Assembly: GCA_020631355.1 (NCBI GenBank)
Contig: JAHDHL010000002.1
Location: 69,703 to 133,702 of the forward strand
Origin: Saprospiraceae bacterium
Lineage (GTDB): Bacteria > Bacteroidota > Bacteroidia > Chitinophagales > Saprospiraceae
Length of the DNA stretch: 64,000 bases
Direction of reading: 5' to 3'
Part shown: positions 52,269-60,753 of the stretch, piece by piece
How the letters are laid out: each line of letters begins with the position of its first letter
Numbering within the stretch: the first letter of the stretch is position 1
Notes under the pieces: model-generated
What the model saw: the letters and a program-made list of their open reading frames with translations, nothing else
Databases searched by the model: none
What the model was told of the DNA's origin: nothing
Made by a program: the position numbers and the translations under genes

Positions 52269-53081
52269 ATGGAACAGCGAATCAAAAAAACAGGGAGTGT
52301 ACAACCCTTATCCGAGGAAGGATATGTCATCAACAACCTATCTCTCCAACTCATCCAACCAGAATATCAGGCTGTCATTGATGATACCCTTGCATTCTAT
52401 CATAAGTATTTCGGGGAACGTACACATAGTATTTATCTTAGGGGAAGTGTGGCCAAGGGAATGGCAATCCCATATATTTCCGATTTGGATACAATAGCTA
52501 TCTCACATGTTACAATCCCGAAAAAGGAACTCTATGAAAAAGAATTTTTCTGGATTGAAATGAAACAGAAACATCCGTTCCTGAATGGAGTGGAAGTTCA
52601 TTTTGAAACCATGGAACAACTGGAATCATCCGAGAGGCTCCAATTCCTACTCAAGACACAGTGCATTTGCATCCATGGAGAGGATGTCAGGCCGGAACTC
52701 CCCGAATTCGGATTAGGTACTTGGGCCTATGCCCATTCCAATCATATTCAAGATGGTATTGACCAAGTAAGAAAATGGTTGGATGAGGAAGAAAATAATG
52801 AGGAGGAATACAAGGAAATTTGTTGCTGGATTATGAAACGTACCGTCAGGATTGGGTTTGAATTGATTATGGAAAAAGAACAATGCTTCACTCGGGATCT
52901 ATATCCTTGTTATGAACGTTTCATTAAACATTATCCTCAAAAAGCGAATGAAATGATGGCTGCATTGGAACTGGCTGTATTCCCTACATCAGATATGAAT
53001 CATATGTGGAATGTTCTGGATAATCTAACAGACTTCTTGATAACTGAAGCACAGAAACGCAATAAGGGGGTAGATGTATAG
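52269..53081 (+). CDS. MNT-type nucleotidyltransferase
   Basis: A 270-residue protein with the polymerase-beta-type nucleotidyltransferase motif GS-x11-DxD: YLRGSVAKGMAIPYISDLDT (G59, S60, D72, D74), followed by a likely third acidic residue in VEVHFETMEQ. The C-terminal half is helical (EICCWIMKRTVRIGFELIME) and could be a HEPN-like or substrate-binding bundle as in aminoglycoside adenylyltransferases. It may adenylylate a small molecule, RNA or protein. As the last gene of the AlbA_2/DUF434 run it could belong to that system. It ends 5 bases before a convergent lipoprotein gene. Confidence 0.82.
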   Translation: MEQRIKKTGSVQPLSEEGYVINNLSLQLIQPEYQAVIDDTLAFYHKYFGERTHSIYLRGSVAKGMAIPYISDLDTIAISHVTIPKKELYEKEFFWIEMKQKHPFLNGVEVHFETMEQLESSERLQFLLKTQCICIHGEDVRPELPEFGLGTWAYAHSNHIQDGIDQVRKWLDEEENNEEEYKEICCWIMKRTVRIGFELIMEKEQCFTRDLYPCYERFIKHYPQKANEMMAALELAVFPTSDMNHMWNVLDNLTDFLITEAQKRNKGVDV

Positions 53082-53086
53082 GCTTG

Positions 53087-53605
53087 TTAATCATCAATAT
53101 ACACAACGAATTCTCCATTAAAGGATTGCATACCACCCTCTAAAAGGCCATTTTCGAGTTCACCGGATATTTCACCAATGAGTTTTTCTCCCGTTTGGCC
53201 ATATTCGTGGATAGTGACTTGCATACTCCCATTACATCCCCATTCCGTGCAATCCATCGCCAATGTAGGATAGGCATCAGGAACCAAAGGATAATCCAAA
53301 TAATTGAAACTTAGCTGTTCGGCTTGGAATATCCCTAGCGCGGGTTCTTTCAATTCCAATATAAAATGTGTGTAGGTTCCTTCTTCAGGCCAAAGTGAAA
53401 TATGTAATCTGGACTCATCATCCGATATCTGATGTACAACCTCAATGTAATTATCCGAAGTATAGATTCGCTCGTTCCCATCCACTTTCATGAGTACATA
53501 TTCATCTAGTTCCAATGATGGTACAAAGCCGTCATTCCCAACGTCCTGACAAGATTGAATGAGTAAGAGTATCGGAATTAAAATGATTAATGGTATCTTC
53601 TTCAT
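53087..53605 (-). CDS. Small lipoprotein of unknown function
   Basis: A 172-residue lipoprotein. The ATG at 53605 (MKKIPLIILIPILLLIQSCQ) gives a lipobox IQSC; an in-frame TTG lies 6 bases upstream. The mature part is beta-rich (LDEYVLMKVDGNERIYTSDN, SFNYLDYPLVPDAYPTLAMD) with two cysteines (DCTEWGCNGS) that may form a disulfide. No family recognised. It is isolated, downstream of the two hairpin elements. Confidence 0.65.
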   Translation of the reverse strand: MKKIPLIILIPILLLIQSCQDVGNDGFVPSLELDEYVLMKVDGNERIYTSDNYIEVVHQISDDESRLHISLWPEEGTYTHFILELKEPALGIFQAEQLSFNYLDYPLVPDAYPTLAMDCTEWGCNGSMQVTIHEYGQTGEKLIGEISGELENGLLEGGMQSFNGEFVVYIDD

Positions 53606-53729
53606 AACCAACAGATTCTGGTATTTAATCCAAAATAACCAAATACTAGATGAATTAAAAATCCATTATATGGTTTCAATCCTTATGGTCTGACTGAAGT
53701 CAATTCTTTTGTTAGTAAGCATAACAAAA

Positions 53730-53759
53730 AATCGCCCAATCATTTAGGATTGGGCGATT
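53730..53759 (-). terminator. Terminator A of the duplicated element
   Basis: AATCGCCCAATC pairs perfectly with its complement around a 6-base loop, and on the minus strand it is followed by TTTTTTG. It is a strong intrinsic terminator that follows conserved hairpin A directly. Confidence 0.85.
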
Positions 53760-53801
53760 ACACACTTGTTCCCGCAGGTGTGATTGGAAGTAATATAGTT
53801 G
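53759..53801 (-). ncRNA. Candidate structured RNA, copy A
   Basis: Read leftwards, CAACTATA (53801-53794), 9 bases, then a 26-base block (53784-53759) that is identical in copy B. The block folds as CACACCTG paired with CAAGTGTG (one G-T wobble) around the loop CGGGAA. Terminator A follows without a gap. Together they make a unit of about 70 bases that looks like the 3' end of a small RNA or of a regulated transcript. No protein gene precedes it closely, so copy A may be an independent small RNA. Known RNA families were not matched. Confidence 0.5.
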
Positions 53802-53953
53802 AAGTTTGGGTTATTTCCTATTGGATAATGAATTTTCATGTAATGAACCTTTGATTCACTGCTTTCATCCCATGAATGGAGATGTTCTTATCCTGTTTCT
53901 TCCCTGATTCAGTGCATCCGAATCTTCCGGTTACAAATACGTTCCAACAAGAA

Positions 53954-53982
53954 AGCCGCCCCATCAAAATGATGAAACGGCT
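53954..53982 (-). terminator. Terminator-like hairpin B
   Basis: On the minus strand AGCCGTTTCATCA pairs with TGATGGGGCGGCT over 13 positions, including three G-T wobble pairs, around TTT, followed by TTCTTGTT. It ends the transcript of the large secreted protein and follows conserved hairpin B directly. Confidence 0.65.
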
Positions 53983-54023
53983 ACACACTTGTTCCCGCAG
54001 GTGTGATAAGATACTTATAGTTG
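53982..54023 (-). ncRNA. Candidate structured RNA, copy B
   Basis: Same 26-base block as copy A (54007-53982), preceded by the same CAACTATA octamer (54023-54016) at 8 bases instead of 9. The spacer bases differ and the following hairpin sequence differs, so only the block and octamer are conserved. It starts 20 bases after the stop of the large secreted-protein gene, inside its 3' untranslated region. Whether it is an RNA stability element, a sponge or an sRNA 3' end is not known. Confidence 0.5.
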
Positions 54024-54043
54024 CGGGGTAGATTAAAACTTAT

Positions 54044-57000
54044 CTATCGAATCATCATTTTACCGATAGCCAATGGCTTTCCTTCTATGCTGATTTCATA
54101 GATGTACATCCCCTCATTCAGATTTCCCCTATGAAAACTGAATGTAGACGAATGAAAATATTGTTTGGATAATTCATGCCCCAATAAATCGAATACACGC
54201 AACTCCACTGTCTGATTCAATCCTTTCAATTCGAAGTGTATGGATTCCGAAAACGGATTGGGAAAAGCCCTGACGGATTGGATTTGGTACTGTTCGGCTA
54301 TATCGTCTATGAGATTCACTTCCACGAATTTCTCCCCTATCGTATGGAAAGTCGTATTGGTAAAAATGGGTGGATTGAAATCAAAGTAAATTCCAGCAGT
54401 ATTTTCTATGACTGTTCCTAGAGGCAAATCAGGTTGTTGGGAAATCTTAAATTTCACAAATCCATGAGAAGCAGGTTCGTTCGTAGTACTATCCACCAAA
54501 TAAATATCATTAAAGATGAACGCTACAGTATCGTTCTCCACTTCGAATACATAAGGATGGCTACTCACTCCAGGATTTATGGATAACAAATCCAAATCCG
54601 CTTGAATAACATCCTTGATTACTACCTTGAAAGCCGTATCGGTTCCGGTATTCTGGAACCGAATGAGATATTCGATATCCTGTCCCCTTTCTATATAATG
54701 TTCAGGGCCATAACCCGTAGGAAAGGCTTGCTTATCGTTGGGGTCATAGGAACCTGTCACTTCCCTGCATTCTATCGAAACGAAACCATCATTATCATCC
54801 TGTCCGAATTGGTTGTAAAGTCCCAAGCTGAATGCATCCGAGGGCCCACAGGCCTCCACTGTCGTACTCGGGCTACTACCTCCGGGATGACCGATAGCCT
54901 GTGCGGCTTCCAGTCTATATAAATTACCTGTAGCCTCGATGGCAAAATTGAATTCTCCACCAGATGGTAATTGGTAGTCATCCTGTAGGAATATCACTTG
55001 GTCTTCAATCACATAATAAGTTCTGGGGTTTAGCATATTCCCTACTCCGACATTCTGTATCCTAAACCGAATCGAATCACCAACGCATTCACTACTTACC
55101 AGCGTACTGGATCCGTCCCAGTTAGGGTCAGGAGTTCCACAAAAATCATCCGGATAAATGTGTGCATCGACACAATAGGTACGACCATAATATTCACCTG
55201 CAAAACCATCACAAGGCAATTGTATATCCACTTTGAAATCACCACAATCACCCACAGGTACCGTACCCAGATAAAAAGTATAAACATGATTCGTATCTGG
55301 TCCTGAGAATGGGACTTCAGAATTCTCAATGAATAAATCAGCATCCAATGTCAGTTCGATATAAGCATCATTCGCCTCAATGGTCCCCTGATTACAATAT
55401 TCAATATAGTAGTCATTGGATACACATTCCCGAAGTGCCCAAGTAGCAACATCGACTTCCAGCTGCGGGCACAATGTATTGACATCAAGAATAATGTCCT
55501 CTATTATGTCCGCATTTCCTATAGCTGTCAAATCGATATCAATGGAGCCACATGTCTCTGCATAGAACGACTCAGGATATACATTAATCTGATACAATCC
55601 TGTATCCACGAAAATCTCATAGGCCCCAGAAGCATCCGTTATGACAGAATAGATATTTTCAGAACTGATGAATTCAACCAGGGTTTGGGCTGCAACGGGT
55701 AAGGATTGACCATCCAGCTGACAGTCGGAATCATAATCAAAGTACACTTGTCCTCTGACAGTTTTTGAGTCTTGGCTACAAAAAGCTTCAATAATGGCTT
55801 CTGAGCTACATTCATTAGCATTAAAGTTGATAAAGGGAGTACCTAACAATCCGTTGGGGTCGGATAATAAATGTTGGATTCCGCAGCAGTCTACAAGGTT
55901 GGGATTATTGTCCAAATACAAATTCCCTCCAATGGATAGGATGTGCTCAAAATCATCCAGATGAAGCATATTATCACAAAAACGGAAGAATACATTACCT
56001 GGAATATATTCGATTCCATCGAGCATATCCAAGCTGGAAACCCCCAAATCATATATACCGAATTCATTCCCTATCGTATCCAATTGGGACAAACCGGAGA
56101 CATCCGTTAAGGAACCAATGGAAATCAGACTGAGGCTGCCATATATACTGGTTAGATTGGAGAAAACATCCAAATCCGTGATACCCATACTAGAAAATTC
56201 CAGATTATTCCCTATCGAAACCAATCCCGAAAGACTGGAAATATCAGTCAGGTTTCCCGAATTCAAAATCCTTAGATTACCCGGAATGACCGTTAATAAT
56301 TGGAATGCATCCAATGAGGACAACTCGGGATTCGCTGCTATACTAATCTCATCCCCTATGGACTGTAATTGGTGCAGACCATAAAGCGTACTTAGGCTAT
56401 CATTAAATCTGATACTAATACTTCCTTGTATCTCTGTGATATTCTGAAATCCTGAAATATCGAATAACATTAGATTCGGTTCGGCAACTGGTGTTCCTCC
56501 TGGATTGATTATGTCACCAATAATTAAATTTTCTGGAATAGTCGTTAGGTTGGGGAATGCATTTGCCATGATGTTGGTCAAATTGTCCATTCCCATTATA
56601 ATCAATGATTCACCTATGGAGTTAAGACTACTAAAACCGTCTATGTAAGACCATACACTATTGCTTATCTCCAGGCTTCCTCCTATGGAAATAACACTTG
56701 AGAATAAATAATTAGGTAGGTTTCCTTGATTACTAATAACCAGATTTCCCCCAATGCTGTCCAAGTTCGATAATTGCCCCTGAACAATCGCATTATCATT
56801 CTGAATAATAAAACTACCTCCAATGGTCGATAGCATCGGCATATCCAGAGCCGTGAAAGCTGCCATACTATCGAGAACGAAATCACCGTTGATTGTTATG
56901 ATACCAGAGAGGGGACTGATATCATTAATGGGGTCATCCAAACCACTATTGATTACGAGGTCGCCCAGTATCGTAGTAGTGGCGGGGTTAAAGGCATTCA

Positions 57001-57088
57001 CCTCGGATTGGGTATTAAGTTCCACATCCTGCGCAGATCCACTACTAAAAAGAAAAAATAAAAGAATAAGTGTGCTTATCAATCTCAT
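54044..57088 (-). CDS. Large secreted repeat protein with T9SS type A sorting domain
   Basis: A 1014-residue protein. The ATG at 57088 gives a clean signal peptide (MRLISTLILLFFLFSSGSAQ). Residues about 25-420 are receptor-L/leucine-rich-like repeats of 25-30 residues (LSGIITINGDFVLDSMAAFT, LSQLDTIGNEFGIYDLGVSS), closed by DCCGIQHLLSDP. A beta-sandwich domain (GQVYFDYDSDCQLDGQSLPV) follows, then a SYDPNDKQAFPTGYGPEHYI module with DUF11-like strands (IEYLIRFQNTGTDTAFKVVI). The last 75 residues are a complete T9SS sorting domain (VRAFPNPFSESIHFELKG to GKMMIR). Probably a cell-surface adhesin. The gene at 26026 is a decayed relative. Confidence 0.88.
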   Translation of the reverse strand: MRLISTLILLFFLFSSGSAQDVELNTQSEVNAFNPATTTILGDLVINSGLDDPINDISPLSGIITINGDFVLDSMAAFTALDMPMLSTIGGSFIIQNDNAIVQGQLSNLDSIGGNLVISNQGNLPNYLFSSVISIGGSLEISNSVWSYIDGFSSLNSIGESLIIMGMDNLTNIMANAFPNLTTIPENLIIGDIINPGGTPVAEPNLMLFDISGFQNITEIQGSISIRFNDSLSTLYGLHQLQSIGDEISIAANPELSSLDAFQLLTVIPGNLRILNSGNLTDISSLSGLVSIGNNLEFSSMGITDLDVFSNLTSIYGSLSLISIGSLTDVSGLSQLDTIGNEFGIYDLGVSSLDMLDGIEYIPGNVFFRFCDNMLHLDDFEHILSIGGNLYLDNNPNLVDCCGIQHLLSDPNGLLGTPFINFNANECSSEAIIEAFCSQDSKTVRGQVYFDYDSDCQLDGQSLPVAAQTLVEFISSENIYSVITDASGAYEIFVDTGLYQINVYPESFYAETCGSIDIDLTAIGNADIIEDIILDVNTLCPQLEVDVATWALRECVSNDYYIEYCNQGTIEANDAYIELTLDADLFIENSEVPFSGPDTNHVYTFYLGTVPVGDCGDFKVDIQLPCDGFAGEYYGRTYCVDAHIYPDDFCGTPDPNWDGSSTLVSSECVGDSIRFRIQNVGVGNMLNPRTYYVIEDQVIFLQDDYQLPSGGEFNFAIEATGNLYRLEAAQAIGHPGGSSPSTTVEACGPSDAFSLGLYNQFGQDDNDGFVSIECREVTGSYDPNDKQAFPTGYGPEHYIERGQDIEYLIRFQNTGTDTAFKVVIKDVIQADLDLLSINPGVSSHPYVFEVENDTVAFIFNDIYLVDSTTNEPASHGFVKFKISQQPDLPLGTVIENTAGIYFDFNPPIFTNTTFHTIGEKFVEVNLIDDIAEQYQIQSVRAFPNPFSESIHFELKGLNQTVELRVFDLLGHELSKQYFHSSTFSFHRGNLNEGMYIYEISIEGKPLAIGKMMIR

Positions 57089-57385
57089 GCTTAGGTCTGA
57101 TTGCATTAATAATTAATACACTTGCTAGTTGTTTTTAATCAAAATTTTAAGGTAATACTCTGCATGTCATCTACATAATAGATTCATTCAAGACGAATCT
57201 GGCAGATGTGGGAACTAGTGTATGTGATTTAAACATTCAACAATCCAAAGATGGGACTTCTTGGACCTTACCCAAAGTACAGATTCTATTAATTATCACA
57301 AAAAATTTAAACAAAACAACATTAACTACCTATTTATCATATATTTACAATAAATAAAATCACAAAAATAATTTACTACTAGACG

Positions 57386-58786
57386 ATGAAAAGCCATAGG
57401 TTATATGAATTATTCTACACCCTAGAGGACGAAGAACTCAGAAAAGTATCCAAATTCATCAATTCCCCCATTTTTAACAGGAGGGAAATTGTAGTGAAAT
57501 TATTCCGTTTCATGGTCAAAAATAAGTCCAAGGGATGGAAGATGGAAAAACTATTCGAACATCTTTATCCTAATGAGCCCTATCAAATAAAAAAGCTACA
57601 TCATGCACATTCATTCCTATTACAACGTATGGAATCCTACCTGATTTGGAAATCCACTTCAGATGATATTCCATCCTCCCAACTGGAGTTATTGAAATTA
57701 TATAGGCAATTGAAAGTGGATAAATTATTCAATAAGCAATTGAAAATTGCGGACAACCAAATCCATAAGCATCCGCTGAAGAATGCTCGGCATCTATCCC
57801 TCAAATACGATTTCCTCAAGGAGGAATTCTATCACAAGAGGGAACATGGACGGAATATAGAATTCAATCTTCAGGAATTATCTGACATGCAGGATATTGC
57901 TTTCATGGCAGACAAGTTAAAGAGTGCCTGTACCCTGCTCTCCCATCAGGCGATGAAGAAGAAAGAATACGATGCCGGACTTCTACAAGCTGTTCTGGAC
58001 CGGATCGAACAGGAAGAAAAATATTTGGAGTATCCTGCCATTAGCCTTTACTACTTTGCATTCCGAGCCTTGACCCAATTCGAGGAGGAAAGTCATTATT
58101 TCCAGCTTAAATCCTTATTGAAAATACATATTGATGCATTCCCTCCCCAAGAAAAAAGGGATATCATCATCCTTACGGCCAATTATTGTATCCGGAGGTT
58201 GAACAAGGGAGATAAGGGTTTTATCCGGGAAGCCTTTGATACTTACAGGTACGGATTGGAGAAGAATGCCCTGATTGAGAACAACCAACTTTCCCGCTGG
58301 ACCTACAATAATATTATCCTATTGGGATTACGACTGAATGAATTCGATTGGGTGGAACCATTCATTCACAAGTATAAATCCTCCCTTAACCCAAAGGTCA
58401 GGGAGGATACGTATAATTTCAATCTATCCAAGTACTATGTGGAAAAACAGGATTATCAAAAGGCCATGCCTCTCCTATTACAAACCAAATATGATGATGT
58501 CCTACATAACCTGGGGGCCAAGAACATGCTTATCAAAATGTATTTTGAATTGGGAGAATGGGATGCTTTGGAAAGTCTGATCGAGAATTTCAAAACCTAC
58601 ATTTCCCGCCAAAAGGATTTAGGATATCATAAGGAAAATTACCTGAACACCATAACCATTATTAGAAAAATCATGAGACTCCAACCCTATGACCAACAAG
58701 GAAAAGAGGATGTCAGGGATGAAATCATTCAGACAAAAATACTGATTGCACGGGAATGGCTATTGGAGCAGGTAGATAAGATTTAA
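57386..58786 (+). CDS. Helical-repeat protein of unknown function
   Basis: A 466-residue soluble protein made almost entirely of alpha helices. The N-terminal 90 residues are a distinct domain (LYELFYTLEDEELRKVSKFI, SPIFNRREIVVKLFRFMV, KLFEHLYPNEPYQIKKLHHA) that recurs in unannotated Bacteroidota proteins as I recall them. The rest looks like TPR/SEL1-type helix pairs (ALTQFEEESHYFQLKSLLKI, YYVEKQDYQKAMPLLLQTKY). No enzyme motif and no signal peptide. Probably a scaffold. It ends 5 bases before a convergent envelope gene. The 297-base upstream region is A/T-rich and empty. Confidence 0.65.
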   Translation: MKSHRLYELFYTLEDEELRKVSKFINSPIFNRREIVVKLFRFMVKNKSKGWKMEKLFEHLYPNEPYQIKKLHHAHSFLLQRMESYLIWKSTSDDIPSSQLELLKLYRQLKVDKLFNKQLKIADNQIHKHPLKNARHLSLKYDFLKEEFYHKREHGRNIEFNLQELSDMQDIAFMADKLKSACTLLSHQAMKKKEYDAGLLQAVLDRIEQEEKYLEYPAISLYYFAFRALTQFEEESHYFQLKSLLKIHIDAFPPQEKRDIIILTANYCIRRLNKGDKGFIREAFDTYRYGLEKNALIENNQLSRWTYNNIILLGLRLNEFDWVEPFIHKYKSSLNPKVREDTYNFNLSKYYVEKQDYQKAMPLLLQTKYDDVLHNLGAKNMLIKMYFELGEWDALESLIENFKTYISRQKDLGYHKENYLNTITIIRKIMRLQPYDQQGKEDVRDEIIQTKILIAREWLLEQVDKI

Positions 58787-58791
58787 CCGGT

Positions 58792-59547
58792 TCAATCCGT
58801 TATCCTGTAACTGATTCCCATACTGGCTTGTAAGCGAGTAATGCCGAAAGTACTTTCCCATGATTTCTGTACGGTACTATCCGGCCACCTATAATTCAAC
58901 TCAGCCCTTTCGAACGTATGACGATTAATAGACAATGGAAATTGGATACTCATGTGGAGTTTCTTTGCCAATCTTATATCTACTCTAGGATTCACATTCA
59001 TATCCACTCCTATTTGATATGCCTTGAGGCCCGAATCCAATGAAGTAAGTGGTATCATTTTGAAATAATCAAAAAATGGATCAAAGGCGATACTAAAACC
59101 AAGCATTACCTTACCATTTGAAGTAACCGGAAAAAGTTTACCGTACTCATATCTGAGTCTGATTTCCACATCATATTTTTCATTTCCTGAGCTCGGGTAC
59201 ATGATACCCTGTGCAGGAATCTCACTGATGATGACATCCTCATCCTTTCCGAATCCTAGTGAAACCAATGAATACTCACTGAACCAGCCCCTTTCACCCA
59301 CATGGGTAGCATGAAGTCCCAGTTGTATCATTCTGGTACCAGAATCCTGAATTACCCATGTTTCATACTCATCTACCGGAAATCTCCAATCAAAAGATTC
59401 CACTAGCGGATAGTTGGCATTCATATCCGCTCCAATACGCCATCCCGAATCATATTCGGATGGTAGGGATTCACTTTGGGCTGAAAGGATAGAGGTAAAT
59501 AATAGAAGTGTAGCTGTAACAGCTAGGTTGAAATTTAGAATTGACAT
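58792..59547 (-). CDS. Exported beta-rich envelope protein
   Basis: A 251-residue protein with a signal peptide (LAVTATLLLFTSILSAQ). The rest alternates hydrophobic and polar residues in strands (LGLHATHVGERGWFSEYSLV, DVEIRLRYEYGKLFPVTSNG, LGFSIAFDPFFDYFKMIPLT, MNVNPRVDIRLAKKLHMSIQ) and ends ASMGISYRITD, as in small outer-membrane barrels. No family recognised. It is alone, in a convergent arrangement with the helical-repeat gene. Confidence 0.65.
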   Translation of the reverse strand: MSILNFNLAVTATLLLFTSILSAQSESLPSEYDSGWRIGADMNANYPLVESFDWRFPVDEYETWVIQDSGTRMIQLGLHATHVGERGWFSEYSLVSLGFGKDEDVIISEIPAQGIMYPSSGNEKYDVEIRLRYEYGKLFPVTSNGKVMLGFSIAFDPFFDYFKMIPLTSLDSGLKAYQIGVDMNVNPRVDIRLAKKLHMSIQFPLSINRHTFERAELNYRWPDSTVQKSWESTFGITRLQASMGISYRITD

Positions 59548-59731
59548 TGTTGTAAAAGATTATGGGACGAATTATTAAAAGAACACCTCAATCTGCCATA
59601 TTCGATATAGGCCAAGAGGTATTTAAGTATCATAAAAACAACGTCCTACTTTTCAACCCTATTTAAATTTAAGGAAATTTTAAGATTTTGGATTCATCCA
59701 TGAATAATCACATCATATAGTCATAAAACAA

Positions 59732-59756
59732 CAAAAGCGGCTCAAGGCCGCTTTTG
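59732..59756 (-). terminator. Terminator of the ATP synthase operon
   Basis: CAAAAGCGGC pairs perfectly with GCCGCTTTTG around a 5-base loop. On the minus strand it is followed by TTGTTTTATG. It lies 36 bases after the atpG stop. Confidence 0.85.
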
Positions 59757-59792
59757 CTGTATAGGTTAGTCCTAGGACTATTGATATCGTGA

Positions 59793-60674
59793 TTAGGAAC
59801 CGGATTCCATGGCAGCTGCACCACCAACGATTTCCGAAAGTTCCTTTGTAATCGCTTCCTGACGAGCTTTGTTGTAAGAAATCTTCAAATCTTTCAATAG
59901 CTCCTCGGCATTCTCTGTTGCATTATCCATGGCTGTCATACGAGCACCGTGTTCGGATGCATGCGTATCCAACAAATATTTCTGGAATGTAATCTTCAGG
60001 ATACTTGGGATAAGGTATTCCAACAATTGATCCTTGCTCGGTTCAAAGATATAGTCGGCCTTAGCACTACTTTCACCCTCTGATTCAATTTTCTCTACTG
60101 GCAAGTATTGGGTTGTGACAGGCTCCTGTAGAATGGCATTCTGGAAACGGCCATAAGACACAGAAACACTATCATATTTACCTTCTGAGAAAGCATCCAT
60201 GATGGATTGGGATACCTGAGAAACATTATCAAAACTCAAATCATCGAATAATTCCACATGATCACTGATAAGTTGGCCAGCGTAATCACCTTTCTTGAAA
60301 TAATCATTACACTTCTTACCGATGCACATGATATCCACATCAACGCCAGCATACTTTTCTTTCATGTTGGCCACAGCGGATTTGATAACGTTGTTATTGA
60401 AAGCACCACAAAGGCCACGGCTGGAAGTTACCACTACGACCAATGCTTTCTTTACCTCACGTTCTACTCCGAATGATGAATTCACATCCCCATCCAAATT
60501 GGAAAGGATATTCCTCAACATATCGTTTAACTTATCAGAATAAGGACGCATTTGAGTGATGGCTTGCTGGGCTCTACGCAATTTTGCAGCAGAAACCATT
60601 TTCATCGCCTTGGTAATCTGTTGTGTAGACTTTACAGATTCGATACGTTCCCTTACTTCTTTTAAATTAGCCAT
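59793..60674 (-). CDS. atpG: ATP synthase F1 subunit gamma
   Basis: A 293-residue central-stalk subunit, which turns inside the alpha3-beta3 head to couple proton flow to ATP synthesis. The N-terminal helix NLKEVRERIESVKSTQQITK and AMKMVSAAKLRRAQ, the TSSRGLCGAFNNNVIK core motif, and the C-terminal helix HGARMTAMDNATENAEELLK and YNKARQEAITKELSEIVGGA are all canonical. It is the last gene of the operon here; atpD and atpC are not downstream. Confidence 0.97.
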   Translation of the reverse strand: MANLKEVRERIESVKSTQQITKAMKMVSAAKLRRAQQAITQMRPYSDKLNDMLRNILSNLDGDVNSSFGVEREVKKALVVVVTSSRGLCGAFNNNVIKSAVANMKEKYAGVDVDIMCIGKKCNDYFKKGDYAGQLISDHVELFDDLSFDNVSQVSQSIMDAFSEGKYDSVSVSYGRFQNAILQEPVTTQYLPVEKIESEGESSAKADYIFEPSKDQLLEYLIPSILKITFQKYLLDTHASEHGARMTAMDNATENAEELLKDLKISYNKARQEAITKELSEIVGGAAAMESGS

Positions 60675-60700
60675 GCTTAATAATTAAGAATGAACAATGA

Positions 60701-60734
60701 ATAATGAATGATGGGATTCCCCATCGTTCATTAT
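60701..60734 (-). repeat. Imperfect inverted repeat between atpA and atpG
   Basis: ATAATGAATGATGGG and CCCATCGTTCATTAT pair over 15 positions (one G-T) around ATTC. The flanks TTAAGAAT (left) and ATTCTTAA (right) extend the symmetry across nearly all of the 79-base gap. Likely an mRNA hairpin that sets relative expression or stability. Confidence 0.65.
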
Positions 60735-60753
60735 CCATTTCAAATTATTATTC

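Larger units (their letters stand above)
53606..54043. other. 438-bp gap with two structured repeat elements
   Basis: No protein gene. It contains two copies of a hairpin-plus-terminator unit read leftwards (53730-53784 and 53954-54007), about 170 bases of unstructured DNA between them, and about 125 A/T-rich bases before the lipoprotein gene. See the separate entries. Confidence 0.7.

Noticed and set aside
53908-53936. TTGTAACC on the minus strand as a fourth ECF promoter, between the two hairpin elements
   Set aside because: No CGTC follows at 16 or 17 bases. Kept only as a possible weak lead for an RNA promoter.
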